Positions 8,083 through 17,706 of a stretch of 64,000 nucleotides of DNA are shown here, piece by piece; the first letter of the stretch is position 1; every line of letters starts with the position of its first letter. The notes beneath the pieces are model-generated. The model was not told where the DNA came from, made no database searches, and worked only from the letters and a program-made list of their open reading frames with translations. Where the stretch lies: contig ONIL01000002.1 in NCBI GenBank assembly GCA_900317835.1, positions 1 to 64,000 on the forward strand, in the 5' to 3' direction. The stretch comes from an uncultured Prevotellaceae bacterium. GTDB taxonomy: Bacteria > Bacteroidota > Bacteroidia > Bacteroidales > Muribaculaceae. Made by a program: the position numbers and the translations under genes.

Positions 8083-10887
8083 TTACTTCACCACCTTGGT
8101 GGTCTTGGTTGAGCCGTCGCTGTAGCGGGTTACAACGATGTTCACGCCATTGTAGGGCTTGTCGCTAGCAACACCGAGGGTGTTGTAGTAGGTCTTGGAT
8201 ACCTCGTTGTTAACGGTGAACTCGTTAACACCTACGTGGATCTCACTCCAGTCACCAATAACCTTCTCAACAACATAGTACATGGGAGCATCGTCACGAC
8301 CAGCATCCTTCTTCATGTAGTACATGCGAACGATGAACTTGGTCTGAGAATCCTTCAGAGCACCATAGGCGAGACCGCCAAACTCATGGTTGTTCATAGG
8401 ATTGTCATAGATCTCGTCACCGAACTGGATGTTGACAGCATCGGTCATCTCCTCGACGATGAGCTTGTCAGGATCACGCTCAGCGTTCACGTCGTTAACG
8501 CGGAAGCCAGTGATGGGATCGTAGGTCGAGTTGCGGACGCCATCGCACAGACGCCATACGCGATACATGAAGACGTCATAGTCAATGCTAGCGTAGTCGG
8601 GCAGCTGGCTGGATACATTGATGATCGGGTTGAAGTAGCAGCAGAGCTTGTTGTTCTCATCCTTCCAGGTTACAAAGTCACCCATGGTGTAGGATGCAGT
8701 TGCAACGGCATTGGCGATCTGAGCAACACCAGTCTTCCAGATGGGGCTACCATAGCTGTTCTCACCGTCCTGCTTAACGCGATCGGTACCGAAGGTCCAG
8801 ATTACGGGAACGTAGGTAACGAAGTCACCATAGTTACCGGTCAGGATAGCGTTGTCGAACAGGTTGTAAGCACCCTCCTCATAAACGTTACCTGCCAGAC
8901 CCAGAGTGTTGTCCATCTCCATGAAGGTACCGTCTTGACGACGCTGCAGCTTGGAAATGGGCTGGTTGGGATTCACGTTGTCACCACGCTCGAGAGTGTA
9001 GTAGTAGATGTTGGGATTGTTGATCAGGTTCATCTCCACATCAGCATTCTTGATGTTGAGGGTCAGGTGACGGTCAACGTCGCTCATTACCTCGTCAAGA
9101 GTGTAGAAGCCGTCGATGGTCGAAGCGGTCTTCTGTACGGGTACCTCTACAGTGTTGGTGCTCTTAGCATTCTCACTAACCAACTCAATGAGCTTGTAGC
9201 CGTAGCGGTTGGGATGGGTGTTGTCGGCAGTGCTGGCAGCAAACTGGTCAACGAACAAGATGTTGGTCAAGTTGATGGGCTGGTTGCTGCTGTAGCTACC
9301 CAGAGAACCACTGGTGGTGACATTGATGTTGTAACCGGGACGCATCTCCTGGTTGTCGTAGGTGATGGTGTAGGTCACATTGCCGTTGTTGACATTGAAC
9401 TTGAGTTCAGCAGCAGGAATCATCACGTCAGGATTGCTCATGTCGAAGCGATAGAGCATGAATGAGTCCTCACCAGCCAGGATGCGGGCAGGAGTCAAAG
9501 CATTCAGAGCGTCCTCGTTCTCGACATTCAGGAAGTTGCGGTAGTAGTTCAACTCTACAGCAGCGCTGTAGTCACTCTCGAAGTGGTTGAGTACCAGACG
9601 GAGGAAGTCGTTGGTGCCGGGGATAACCACGTCATCAATGTTGCTCCAGGTTGAGAATGCATTGCTCTCGCTTGTCTGACCGTAAACAATGTAGCTGATA
9701 GTGTAGCTGTGTTCCTCCTGAGGCACCTGATAGGTGTAGGTGGTCTCGGTGGTGGTGGTCAGCAACTCATAGCTCTGGTTGCCAAACTCGTCGGTTGTAA
9801 CGATGTAAACAGTGTAAGTCTGGGGAACATCGGCACCGGTGATCTCATCGAGCGATGAAGTCCAGTCGAGCGTTACGTTATAGGTAGCGGGCTCGGCTGC
9901 AGGAGCTGCATTGGCATCAAGCTGAATAACGTACATGCCCACAGTGGGTTGATATGTGGTGCTGTAGTTACGTGCGTCATAGACGTTACGGTTGTCGGGA
10001 ATGAAGATTACCATACCGGTAAGAGATTTCTCCTCGGTACCTGCATTTCCTGACATTGAGAAGTAGTGCTTGAAGTAGATAACTGAAGTACAGTCATGGA
10101 TAACGGGATAAGACTCACCTTGGGTCATCTTCTCGTAGAAGTCGGTGATCGTTGCACCCTCATCGTTGGTCGTGGGGCTGTACTCCTCAAACATGTTGTA
10201 GAAAGGAGCATAGGGAGGACCACTATAGGCGGGCTCGCAGTAATAGGACTTACCTTTACCAATGATGAAGAAGCGGTTGAACTCACCCGAGATGTTGAAC
10301 ATCGTGCCCACATTGTTGCCTTCGCCAGCGCGCAAACCATCGGTGATCAAATGGATTGACTCAACATAGGTTGAGAAGTAGTTGATCAGTTGCTGCTTGG
10401 TGGTGGTACGCATCGAGGGAGTGCCTGAGTAGTTTTTCAGCTTAACCAGGAACAGGGTGTGACCAGCCTCGGTAGGAGCAGTCACGTCATTGTCATTGAT
10501 AAACCAACCGGTCTCACTGTTATATTGCTGCCTTTGTCTGCCATAGTAAGTGTCGTCGCGGGTATATTCACTATACAAGCTGCCGGGGATTTCGGGGTTG
10601 CAGTAAACCCAACGCAACATGTCATACATCTGGTAAGGATTGGTTACCTCATCAGTGAGTTTCGCAGTATGAGTTTGGTTATTGGCATCAGTCCAAGTGT
10701 AGGTCTTGGCTTCATACCATGCATACTCATGAGTGACGTCGGTCGTCGTAGAAGCCCTCATCGGGGCTGTAAACCGCGGATCCTTCGGGATGAAGGTTCC
10801 CTCGTCCAGAATCTGTGCATTAGCACAAACCGTTCCAAGCAGCATCATGCCAGCTGCGAGAAACCTAAATTTGTTTTTTAACATCAT
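8083..10887 (-). CDS. Large secreted protein with Fn3-like region and type IX-like C-terminal sorting segment
   Basis: A 934-residue protein with an N-terminal signal peptide (MMLKNKFRFLAAGMMLLG, cleavage near ANA-QI). The body is beta-rich. A segment around TYNVTLDWTSSLDEI and TYTYQVPQEEHSYTISYIVYG looks like fibronectin type III. The last ~40 residues (KTYYNTLGVASDKPYNGVNI, then KTTKVVK) match the short C-terminal sorting segments common on Bacteroidetes secreted proteins, unlike the dockerin ends of its neighbours. The start is uncertain between ATGs at 10896, 10887 and 10884; 10887 keeps the basic residues near the N-terminus. No enzymatic motif was found. It has its own promoter and a long (~170 nt) leader. 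Confidence 0.75.
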   Translation of the reverse strand: MMLKNKFRFLAAGMMLLGTVCANAQILDEGTFIPKDPRFTAPMRASTTTDVTHEYAWYEAKTYTWTDANNQTHTAKLTDEVTNPYQMYDMLRWVYCNPEIPGSLYSEYTRDDTYYGRQRQQYNSETGWFINDNDVTAPTEAGHTLFLVKLKNYSGTPSMRTTTKQQLINYFSTYVESIHLITDGLRAGEGNNVGTMFNISGEFNRFFIIGKGKSYYCEPAYSGPPYAPFYNMFEEYSPTTNDEGATITDFYEKMTQGESYPVIHDCTSVIYFKHYFSMSGNAGTEEKSLTGMVIFIPDNRNVYDARNYSTTYQPTVGMYVIQLDANAAPAAEPATYNVTLDWTSSLDEITGADVPQTYTVYIVTTDEFGNQSYELLTTTTETTYTYQVPQEEHSYTISYIVYGQTSESNAFSTWSNIDDVVIPGTNDFLRLVLNHFESDYSAAVELNYYRNFLNVENEDALNALTPARILAGEDSFMLYRFDMSNPDVMIPAAELKFNVNNGNVTYTITYDNQEMRPGYNINVTTSGSLGSYSSNQPINLTNILFVDQFAASTADNTHPNRYGYKLIELVSENAKSTNTVEVPVQKTASTIDGFYTLDEVMSDVDRHLTLNIKNADVEMNLINNPNIYYYTLERGDNVNPNQPISKLQRRQDGTFMEMDNTLGLAGNVYEEGAYNLFDNAILTGNYGDFVTYVPVIWTFGTDRVKQDGENSYGSPIWKTGVAQIANAVATASYTMGDFVTWKDENNKLCCYFNPIINVSSQLPDYASIDYDVFMYRVWRLCDGVRNSTYDPITGFRVNDVNAERDPDKLIVEEMTDAVNIQFGDEIYDNPMNNHEFGGLAYGALKDSQTKFIVRMYYMKKDAGRDDAPMYYVVEKVIGDWSEIHVGVNEFTVNNEVSKTYYNTLGVASDKPYNGVNIVVTRYSDGSTKTTKVVK

Positions 10888-11061
10888 AAAGCACATTAAT
10901 TAAAAAGTTAATAAATAATATTGATATAATCACTTGTTGGCTACTTAGTTGATTTGTCTTTCCAGTTAGAATAGTTGTCCAATGGATTAGGTTTAGATTT
11001 CCACACAACAACATCATAGATACTTTTAAAAAGATAAACCAATATTAGTAATATATCCGTG

Positions 11062-11093
11062 CAAAATTAACGCTATTTATTGAGATAGCCAAG
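11062..11093 (-). promoter_or_regulatory. Promoter of the 8083-10887 gene
   Basis: CTTG (11093-11090), 20 bp, TAATTTTG (11069-11062) on the minus strand. The implied leader of ~170 nt is long and AT-rich. Confidence 0.55.
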
Positions 11094-11187
11094 AAAATGA
11101 CCCTAATTTTTTCAAAAAAGTGTCAATGTGTTATCGTTCTGATGACTAGGTGCTGAGAGTCAGCAAGATAAATCGTTGAAAGAGACG

Positions 11188-12210
11188 TCAGGGACGAGTG
11201 GAAGCGGTGAGGATGTCGATGGCCGTGTCGAGGATGGCATCATGAGACCGGTTGTGCTCGTTCATGTCGACGCGCACGTCAGGGGCCACGCCGAACTCGG
11301 TGAGCCGCCCCTGCGGGTCAAGGATGGGGCATGACGAAAAACGCACGCGCCAGCCGTTAGGCATCTCGCTGGTGAAGGGTAATCCGCAGCCGCCACCCGT
11401 GGTGTCGCCCACGACGGTGACCTGGTCGAGCGCCTTCATGATCGACACGAAGTTGTTTGTTGCGCTGAAGGATCCACGGTTGGCCAACACAACAACGGGC
11501 TTGAGGTAGTGGATGTGGTTGGGGGTCGGCTCAAAGTAGTAGGCGTAAGGATCACTCAGGTCGTTGTGCCCCTTGCCGGTCTTGTGGCAGATGTAGCCCG
11601 CGAGCATCTTGTTGTCGATGAAGCGCGAGACGAGTTTCTCGACGTTGGTGAGCAGCCCGCCGCCGTTGTTGCGCACATCGATGATGAGACCGTCGGCGGT
11701 GGATAAATAGCTGAGGATGAGGTCGAGGTTGCCTTCACCGATGCTCGATGAGAAGGACCCGTAGTACATGTAGCCGAAGTTGTCAGGAAGGATCTGGTAC
11801 TTGATGCCCGATGCCATCTTGTAGTCAAAGTTGAGATAGTGCTGGTCGATGATGCGTTCGTCGTAGTTGACAGGGTTCTTTTCCCATATCCAGTAGCGTG
11901 AAACGTCGTGACTGGCGATTAGGTTGGTGTGCCCATCGCGCAACTCCTTCAACATCTCGCCACAGACGTCGAACAGTTCGCGGTCGGTCATGTCGTTTGA
12001 CACGAGTGCACGGTAACGGCTGTGCACCTCGTTCCAGTCCACCTGCTTGTAGTCAAAGAAGCTGTAATGCTCATCCATGATGGTCCACAGCGCCTCGAAG
12101 TTACCCACCTGGTCGCTGTCCCACTCATCCTGCTGCGCACACCCCGCCAACAACACTACAAGGGCCATCAACATTGACCGTGCTGACGCACGGGAAATTC
12201 TCCAAATCAT
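11188..12210 (-). CDS. S41-family (tail-specific/C-terminal processing) peptidase, lipoprotein
   Basis: A 340-residue protein with a lipoprotein signal (lipobox LLAGC, Cys at residue ~23). A helical N-terminal region (FEALWTIMDEHYSFFDYK) is typical of Bacteroidetes S41 peptidases. The catalytic core contains the strand GLIIDVRNNGGG and the nucleophile region VVVLANRGSFSATNNF, in which the Ser before Ala is the expected catalytic serine. The ATG at 12210 is preferred to the GTG at 12231 because it gives a compact signal sequence. Expected in the periplasm or on the outer membrane, degrading or trimming peptides. It may be cotranscribed with the DUF3316-like gene 133 nt upstream. Confidence 0.85.
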   Translation of the reverse strand: MIWRISRASARSMLMALVVLLAGCAQQDEWDSDQVGNFEALWTIMDEHYSFFDYKQVDWNEVHSRYRALVSNDMTDRELFDVCGEMLKELRDGHTNLIASHDVSRYWIWEKNPVNYDERIIDQHYLNFDYKMASGIKYQILPDNFGYMYYGSFSSSIGEGNLDLILSYLSTADGLIIDVRNNGGGLLTNVEKLVSRFIDNKMLAGYICHKTGKGHNDLSDPYAYYFEPTPNHIHYLKPVVVLANRGSFSATNNFVSIMKALDQVTVVGDTTGGGCGLPFTSEMPNGWRVRFSSCPILDPQGRLTEFGVAPDVRVDMNEHNRSHDAILDTAIDILTASTRP

Positions 12211-12343
12211 ATATAAAACATTTGCTTTCACGTGCTTTGATTGGTGTTTGAGGTTGTCGCTATTCTTGCTTCAATCAGTTATGAGATGATCTTTATTTTT
12301 AAGATTTGAATAATTTCCCGCCTGTAAGGGCGATGAAAGTTCT

Positions 12344-13156
12344 TTAGAGGCTGACGCCGAGGACGAGGCTGTGGGAGAAGTCGTGGACCTTGAGGTTGTT
12401 GACGGTCCAGTGCTCCAAGCGGTTGCGGTAGCCGATGCGCAAGACGGTCTTGCCCATGTTGAAGTCGGCACCCAGGTAGTTGGTCATGTCGAAGCGGTTA
12501 CCCCACCAGCCCAAGTGGGCCAGATTGCGGTGATTGCCCAGGTAGATCTCGTAGTAACTCTCGTCATACTCAGGCGCGAAGAATACGCCCAAAACGGGCA
12601 ACTGCGCTTGATAGAGCAACGTCACGGGTTTGCGGCCCAGGTGGGTGTTCCACGCCGCCATGCCAGCAATGCCGACGTTCCAATGGGCGCGCACCGACAC
12701 GGGGTTATTGCTGTTGGCAGCATTGTGGATGATTCCGGCCCGCAATTGGGTCATCGGTCCGGCAGACAGGTCCAGGTGAGGGGTCAGCACTCCCCGCCAA
12801 CGACGCTGCATGTCAAAAGAGATGTCGCCCAGTAACTTGTTCAGGTCATTGTTCTTGGCATTGTTCTCGACGTAATTATAGTCTACGCTGGCCTGAAATT
12901 GCCACAACCACTTGTCGGGACTGAAATGCGTGGCGCGCACCGTCTCATAACCCAAGGTCAGGTCCACGCCGTCATAGGTGATGGGCGTCAAGTAGCTGTC
13001 ATGGATTGAGGCATAACCCACATCGAACATGAACATCGACTGGGAGGGATAGGCGGGTTGCTCGTCATCGGCCACAATCCACTGGGCTGTGAAGAGCAGG
13101 ATGATGGCCAGCAGCAACCTGTGGGACGATAGTTTTGTTGGCGGGTGTTTCATCAT
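12344..13156 (-). CDS. DUF3316-like outer-membrane protein
   Basis: A 270-residue protein with an N-terminal signal sequence (LLLAIILLFTAQWIVA). It is rich in alternating aromatic/hydrophobic beta strands, with a segment YASIHDSYLTPITYDGVDLTLGYE that recalls the DUF3316 family of Bacteroidetes. It ends HSLVLGVSL, compatible with a final barrel strand. Function unknown; probably a beta-barrel in the outer membrane. It starts 28 nt after the preceding barrel gene, so the two are likely cotranscribed behind parC. Confidence 0.7.
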   Translation of the reverse strand: MMKHPPTKLSSHRLLLAIILLFTAQWIVADDEQPAYPSQSMFMFDVGYASIHDSYLTPITYDGVDLTLGYETVRATHFSPDKWLWQFQASVDYNYVENNAKNNDLNKLLGDISFDMQRRWRGVLTPHLDLSAGPMTQLRAGIIHNAANSNNPVSVRAHWNVGIAGMAAWNTHLGRKPVTLLYQAQLPVLGVFFAPEYDESYYEIYLGNHRNLAHLGWWGNRFDMTNYLGADFNMGKTVLRIGYRNRLEHWTVNNLKVHDFSHSLVLGVSL

Positions 13157-13184
13157 CGTTGAGGCAAGGGGCGTTGCAGCGCCG

Positions 13185-13661
13185 TCAGAAGGTGTACTTC
13201 AGGCCCAGGACTGAGACCGACTGGTTAAAATCCTTCATGATCTGGAAACGCTCCTCGATGAAGAAGTGGAGGTGTTCCTTGATGAAGTATTGTGCGCCCA
13301 TGCCAACGTTGGCACCGCAATGGCCCTCGCTGTCACTGACACCGAATGCCTCGGCCTTATAATGGCCATAGGAGAATCCTACTAACGGATAAATCGCGAT
13401 TGAAGCACTGGTGGGGATGACATAATGCACGTTAAGGTTCAAGTTATAGGCACTCAAGCCGTCATTCTTGAAATAGTACATGAATTCGGGAGCGATGCGC
13501 CAATTGACGATAGGCTCGTACTGTACTTGGACTCCCAAGCCCGCCATCGAGTTCTTGGAGGCATAAGCAAATTGTCCTGCTGCCGAAATGTGTCCCGATT
13601 CGGCACGGGCGCCCACCGCTGCGCAAATCGTCAGGAGGGCAATCATCATGATCTTTTTCAT
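13185..13661 (-). CDS. Small outer-membrane beta-barrel protein
   Basis: A 158-residue protein with signal peptide (MKKIMMIALLTICAAVGARA). The mature part has about eight amphipathic beta strands (FAYASKNSMAGLGVQVQYEP, NLNVHYVIP, SIAIYPLVGFSYG, ANVGMGAQYFI) and ends in phenylalanine (LGLKYTF), the usual C-terminal residue recognised by the BAM machinery. It fits the small 8-stranded porin-like/OmpA-like barrels. Starts 27 nt after the parC stop. Exact function unknown. Confidence 0.75.
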   Translation of the reverse strand: MKKIMMIALLTICAAVGARAESGHISAAGQFAYASKNSMAGLGVQVQYEPIVNWRIAPEFMYYFKNDGLSAYNLNLNVHYVIPTSASIAIYPLVGFSYGHYKAEAFGVSDSEGHCGANVGMGAQYFIKEHLHFFIEERFQIMKDFNQSVSVLGLKYTF

Positions 13662-13688
13662 CTTAATCAGCGTTTTTATCGTTAATGT

Positions 13689-16403
13689 TTAGTTGATGTC
13701 ATCGAAGGGGATGCGTTGCTGGCCGGTAAACTGGTCGAGTACTTCATCCTGGCTGATGCCGTCGGGGACGGGTGACTCATCGTCGCTGGTGTCGACGATC
13801 GTGGGCGTGGCTTCCTCGACAGGCTCCGGTTCGCGAGGCTCTACCTCGGTGATAGTAGCCACCTCCCAGTTGGTCACGCGGCGCCCTTTGGCTTTAAAGG
13901 TCTTGACGCCGATAAATTCCTCGGCATCAATAATGAAAGGCTCGCGGAAGGCATCTCCTCCACCCATCTTGACCTCGAAGCGCGGACAGGGCTCATCGCT
14001 CAAGATCAGCAGGCGGGATTCGGGATTAGTGCCTATCATGCTCTGCTTTTTGGTATTGTCCTCGAGGGTGAAACGCTTCACGTAGGGGTGCCCCTGGTCA
14101 GCATCATCGAGGACGGCAGTCCATACCTTGTCCTTGACGAACTTCTCGATGCGCAGGATGCCCTCGTCGTAGTGGTTGGTTGCCTCGGCGCTGGTAGTGT
14201 AGAACTCGCCGGTCTTCATGATGACCAGGATGCGGTCATCGCCACCGAACAGGCCCAGTGAACGTCCATGTCCCTCGTAGTTGATGCGCAGGATGTCCGG
14301 GTCAAACCACACCTCGCGGTCGCCCAGCGTGGACTGGCCTGCTTCCTTGAGCGTGATGCGGTGCACTTCGTTCTTGGTGACGATGTTGCCGCGCGCCTGT
14401 TTGCCTTTGATGGCCAGGTCGGCTAGGTTCACGTCAAACTGCAATACCTTTAGTCTGAATTTGGGTTTGAGGGTGATGCGCAACACCTCGGCCTCACCGT
14501 TGGGATTGGCTGTGAACCAGGTGATCTTGCTGCCGGGTTTGCCCTGGGTGATATCATACTCCTTGTCGCGTGTGATGCCCGTCACGGCAAATCGCTTCAT
14601 GTAGGTCGTACCACCACGCCCATCCTGATACAATACGTTGTAGATTGTGCGGTCATCACCCTTCTTGAACACGTTCAGGTACAGGATGTTCTTGCCCACA
14701 TAACTCTTGTCGGCAACCTTGATGACCTTGAACTTGCCGTCCTTGTAGAAGATGATGATGTCGTCGATGTCCGAACAGTTGCAGACGAACTCGTCCTTCT
14801 TCAGGCTAGTGCCGATGAAGCCGTCGGCGCGGTTGATGTAAAGCTTCTGGTTGGCTTCAGCGACCTTGCTGGCAACGATGGTGTCAAACTCGCGGATGAC
14901 CGTGCGGCGCGGGTACTTGGAACCATACTTGGTTTTCAGACCCTCAAACCACTCGATGGTGTAGTTTGTCAAGTGGGCGAGTTTGTCATCGATATCCTCG
15001 ATGCGCTCTTTCAAGCGTGCGATATTCTCGTCGGCCTTGTCGCTGTTGTACTTGATGATGCGTTTCATCGGGATTTCGAGCAGTCGCAACAGGTCGTCCT
15101 CGGTGATCTCGCGATAGAACTGCGGTTTGTAGGGCGTCAGTCGTTTGTCGATGTGTTTCAAGGCTTTAGCCTGGTCCTTGGCGTTCTCAAACTCCTTGTC
15201 CTTGTAGATGCGTTCCTCGATGAAGATTTTCTCCAGCGACACGTTATGCAACGTCTCCATGGTCTCGCCGCGTTGTATTTCGAGTTCCTGGCGCAGGATG
15301 TCGCGCGTGCGGTCCACGCTGTAGCGCAGCACGTCACTCACGGTGAGGAACTGGGGCTTCTGGTCCTTGATGACGCAGCAGTTGGGCCAAATGGAGATTT
15401 CACAGTCGGTAAAGGCGTAGAGCGCATCGATGGCAATGTCGCTGCTCGTTCCGGCCTGCAGCGAGACGATGATCTCGGCAGTGGCGCTTGTATTGTCCTC
15501 GACCTTGCGGATCTTGATCTTGCCTTTCTCGCCAGCCTTGAGGATGCTCTCGATGACGGTGCCTGTGGTTTTGCCGTAGGGCACATCCTTGACCAGCAAC
15601 GTCTTGTTGTCCAGTTTCTCGATTTTGGCGCGCACACGCACATAACCTCCGCGCTCGCCGTCGTTATAGTGGCTCACATCGATGTAACCGCCAGTTTGGA
15701 AGTCGGGGTAGAGGTGGAACTCCTCGTCACGCAGGTAATGCACCGCTGCGTCAATGACCTCGTTGAAATTGTGAGGCAGGATTTTACACGACAAGCCGAC
15801 GGCGATGCCCTCGGCACCCTGGGTCAACAGCAAGGGGAACTTGGCGGGTAATGTGAGGGGCTCACGCTTGCGGCCGTCATAGGAGAGGCCCCAATCGGTC
15901 ACTTTGGCGTTATAGACCGCATCGAGTGCGAATTCGCTCAAGCGTGCCTCGATGTAACGTCCTGCAGCGGCGCCGTCACCAGTGAGGATATTACCCCAGT
16001 TTCCCTGGGTGTCAATGAGCAATTCCTTCTGGCCCAGTTGCACGAGCGCACTGTAAATAGAGGCGTCACCGTGGGGATGGTATTGCATCGTCAGGCCCAC
16101 AATATTGGCCACTTTGTTGAAATGGCCGTCGTCGGCCTCTTTCATGGCATGCATGATGCGGCGCTGCACGGGTTTGAAGCCGTCCTCGATGTGGGGCACG
16201 GCGCGCTCGAGTATCACATAGGAGGCATAGTCGAGAAACCAGTTCTCATACATGCCGCTCAGTTGCAGTTTCTTATCTTTAGGCACCTGGTAGGAAGAAT
16301 GGGCTTGTGGCTCACCATTGTCACCACCCTCGGCGGGTGTGGGGTCGGTATCGATGGGTTCTTGCTGCTCCTTGCCTTCCAGTTCGTCGTCGTCTTTCTT
16401 CAT
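13689..16403 (-). CDS. parC: DNA topoisomerase IV/gyrase subunit A
   Basis: A 904-residue type IIA topoisomerase A subunit that cuts and rejoins DNA to unlink or relax chromosomes. The N-terminal winged-helix/tower region starts ASYVILERAVPHIEDGFKPVQRR. The catalytic tyrosine is in AAAGRYIEARLS; GLTMQYHPHGDASIY precedes it. The C-terminal ~400 residues form a divergent beta-pinwheel (AVTGITRDKEYDITQG, LLILSDEPCPRFEVKMGGGDA). Bacteroidetes carry this branch in addition to GyrA, so parC is the better name. The B subunit is not next to it in the window. Acidic residues are abundant at both ends. Confidence 0.9.
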   Translation of the reverse strand: MKKDDDELEGKEQQEPIDTDPTPAEGGDNGEPQAHSSYQVPKDKKLQLSGMYENWFLDYASYVILERAVPHIEDGFKPVQRRIMHAMKEADDGHFNKVANIVGLTMQYHPHGDASIYSALVQLGQKELLIDTQGNWGNILTGDGAAAGRYIEARLSEFALDAVYNAKVTDWGLSYDGRKREPLTLPAKFPLLLTQGAEGIAVGLSCKILPHNFNEVIDAAVHYLRDEEFHLYPDFQTGGYIDVSHYNDGERGGYVRVRAKIEKLDNKTLLVKDVPYGKTTGTVIESILKAGEKGKIKIRKVEDNTSATAEIIVSLQAGTSSDIAIDALYAFTDCEISIWPNCCVIKDQKPQFLTVSDVLRYSVDRTRDILRQELEIQRGETMETLHNVSLEKIFIEERIYKDKEFENAKDQAKALKHIDKRLTPYKPQFYREITEDDLLRLLEIPMKRIIKYNSDKADENIARLKERIEDIDDKLAHLTNYTIEWFEGLKTKYGSKYPRRTVIREFDTIVASKVAEANQKLYINRADGFIGTSLKKDEFVCNCSDIDDIIIFYKDGKFKVIKVADKSYVGKNILYLNVFKKGDDRTIYNVLYQDGRGGTTYMKRFAVTGITRDKEYDITQGKPGSKITWFTANPNGEAEVLRITLKPKFRLKVLQFDVNLADLAIKGKQARGNIVTKNEVHRITLKEAGQSTLGDREVWFDPDILRINYEGHGRSLGLFGGDDRILVIMKTGEFYTTSAEATNHYDEGILRIEKFVKDKVWTAVLDDADQGHPYVKRFTLEDNTKKQSMIGTNPESRLLILSDEPCPRFEVKMGGGDAFREPFIIDAEEFIGVKTFKAKGRRVTNWEVATITEVEPREPEPVEEATPTIVDTSDDESPVPDGISQDEVLDQFTGQQRIPFDDIN

Positions 16404-16427
16404 ATCTTAAAAAGGTGATTTAACCTG

Positions 16428-16458
16428 CAAAGATACTAAAAAAATGCGGAGACGCAAA
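16428..16458 (-). promoter_or_regulatory. Promoter of parC
   Basis: TTTG (16458-16455), 19 bp, TATCTTTG (16435-16428) on the minus strand. The -33 element lies inside the terminator palindrome of the upstream operon. Confidence 0.7.
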
Positions 16459-16471
16459 ATTTTGCGTCTCC
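16438..16471 (-). terminator. Terminator of the unknown-MoxR-VWA unit
   Basis: Perfect 24-bp palindrome (16448-16471, arms GGAGACGCAAAA / TTTTGCGTCTCC) followed on the minus strand by GCA and seven T. It is ~42 nt after the VWA gene stop. Confidence 0.85.
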
Positions 16472-16512
16472 CTCTATCAAATCATCAGCTATATCCGGTT
16501 ATTCCAATAAAA

Positions 16513-17706
16513 TTACAGGCCAGTGATGCGCACTACAGGACCTAGTGGCTTGAGGTTGTCCTCGTTGCCGCCATGGGTGGTGAGAATCCATGCCAGGGGC
16601 TTGTGGCGCTTGTCATCGGGCACCTTGGGGATGGGTGCATAGCCGTCGGTGAGGAAAACGAGGCCGTCATATTCCTCGTGCTCATAGTAAAAATCGATGG
16701 CGGGCTGGAAGTTGGTGCCACCGCGTCCTGTGACTCTTATCGTGTTGCTGGCTTGCTTGAGCAAAATGGGCTTGTCGGTAGTTATTTTGCTGTCAAACTC
16801 GATAACCTCGATGCGCTCGATGCCTTGCTTGAAGAATCGGTTGATGACAGCAAGGAATTTGCGAATGTCCTCGTCAGGCACGCTGCCGCTCACGTCAACG
16901 GCGACAAGCAGGCGCGTGCTGTAAGCATACTGGCTGCCCATTGCGTCAAAACCATAACGGCGGTTGGGACGCATGCGTGTCAAGTGGCGCTTGACACTCA
17001 AGATGCTGGCGCGGAATTGGCTCAAGATGGCACGGAAATTCTGCTGGCTCACCAGTGTGCTCTCGATGAGAGAACGCAGTTCTCCTCCAATCGATCCCCA
17101 CTGGTTGCAACGTTGCGCCGTCTCGATCTCGTGGTTGACTTTCTCGCTCATGAGTTCGTCCTCTTCCCACAATGATGCGCCGGCATCAGCATCAAGAAGG
17201 CTGTCCGTCAAGTCGCTATCACCCTTGCCCTCGCCGCTGCCCGGCATGTTCATGTCGATGGGAATGCCCTCGCCGTCAGCGTTTTGCTCAAACTGCAGCA
17301 CTTGTCCCGCCATGAGGGAATAATACTGCTCAAATGCCTGATTTCGCGGAATGTCGAAAATGCGCGGTGGTTCAAGGCCGATGCTGTCCATTCCCTCCAG
17401 GTTGTCGCACAGCGTCAAGTCACTGGACAGTCGCATCACGTCACGCCGTGGGTTGTAGGGCTGGCGCTGGTAGGGATGCTTGAGGATGATACGAACCACC
17501 TCAGCCTTGATTCTGAGGGCCAACTGGTTGTCGTCGAAGTGCTCGAGCCGCTCGGGATTATACTCGATCATGCCCTTGCCGCACCTCATGTCGCACCCCA
17601 TGTTGTCATTACGCTTAAGAGCGTGTGTGCAGAACACGGCGAACAAGAGCGGTTCAGTGAGGAACCAGTCCTGAGTGAGGGCTTTTATGCGTTCGCCGAC
17701 GGTCAT
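16513..17706 (-). CDS. VWA-like (DUF2201-type) metallopeptidase-related protein
   Basis: A 397-residue protein. The N-terminal part (ALFAVFCTHALKRNDNMGCD, then GMIEYNP) resembles the putative metallopeptidase-like half of DUF2201 proteins. The C-terminal ~150 residues are a von Willebrand A-like domain with an intact MIDAS start DVSGS (in LLVAVDVSGSVPDEDI), a central GRGGTNF and LTDGYAP. It overlaps the AAA ATPase gene by 4 nt (ATGA at 17703-17706), so the pair is translationally coupled, as is usual for MoxR/VWA partners. Such pairs act as chaperone-like remodelling systems with a VWA adaptor; the client is unknown. Confidence 0.85.
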   Translation of the reverse strand: MTVGERIKALTQDWFLTEPLLFAVFCTHALKRNDNMGCDMRCGKGMIEYNPERLEHFDDNQLALRIKAEVVRIILKHPYQRQPYNPRRDVMRLSSDLTLCDNLEGMDSIGLEPPRIFDIPRNQAFEQYYSLMAGQVLQFEQNADGEGIPIDMNMPGSGEGKGDSDLTDSLLDADAGASLWEEDELMSEKVNHEIETAQRCNQWGSIGGELRSLIESTLVSQQNFRAILSQFRASILSVKRHLTRMRPNRRYGFDAMGSQYAYSTRLLVAVDVSGSVPDEDIRKFLAVINRFFKQGIERIEVIEFDSKITTDKPILLKQASNTIRVTGRGGTNFQPAIDFYYEHEEYDGLVFLTDGYAPIPKVPDDKRHKPLAWILTTHGGNEDNLKPLGPVVRITGL

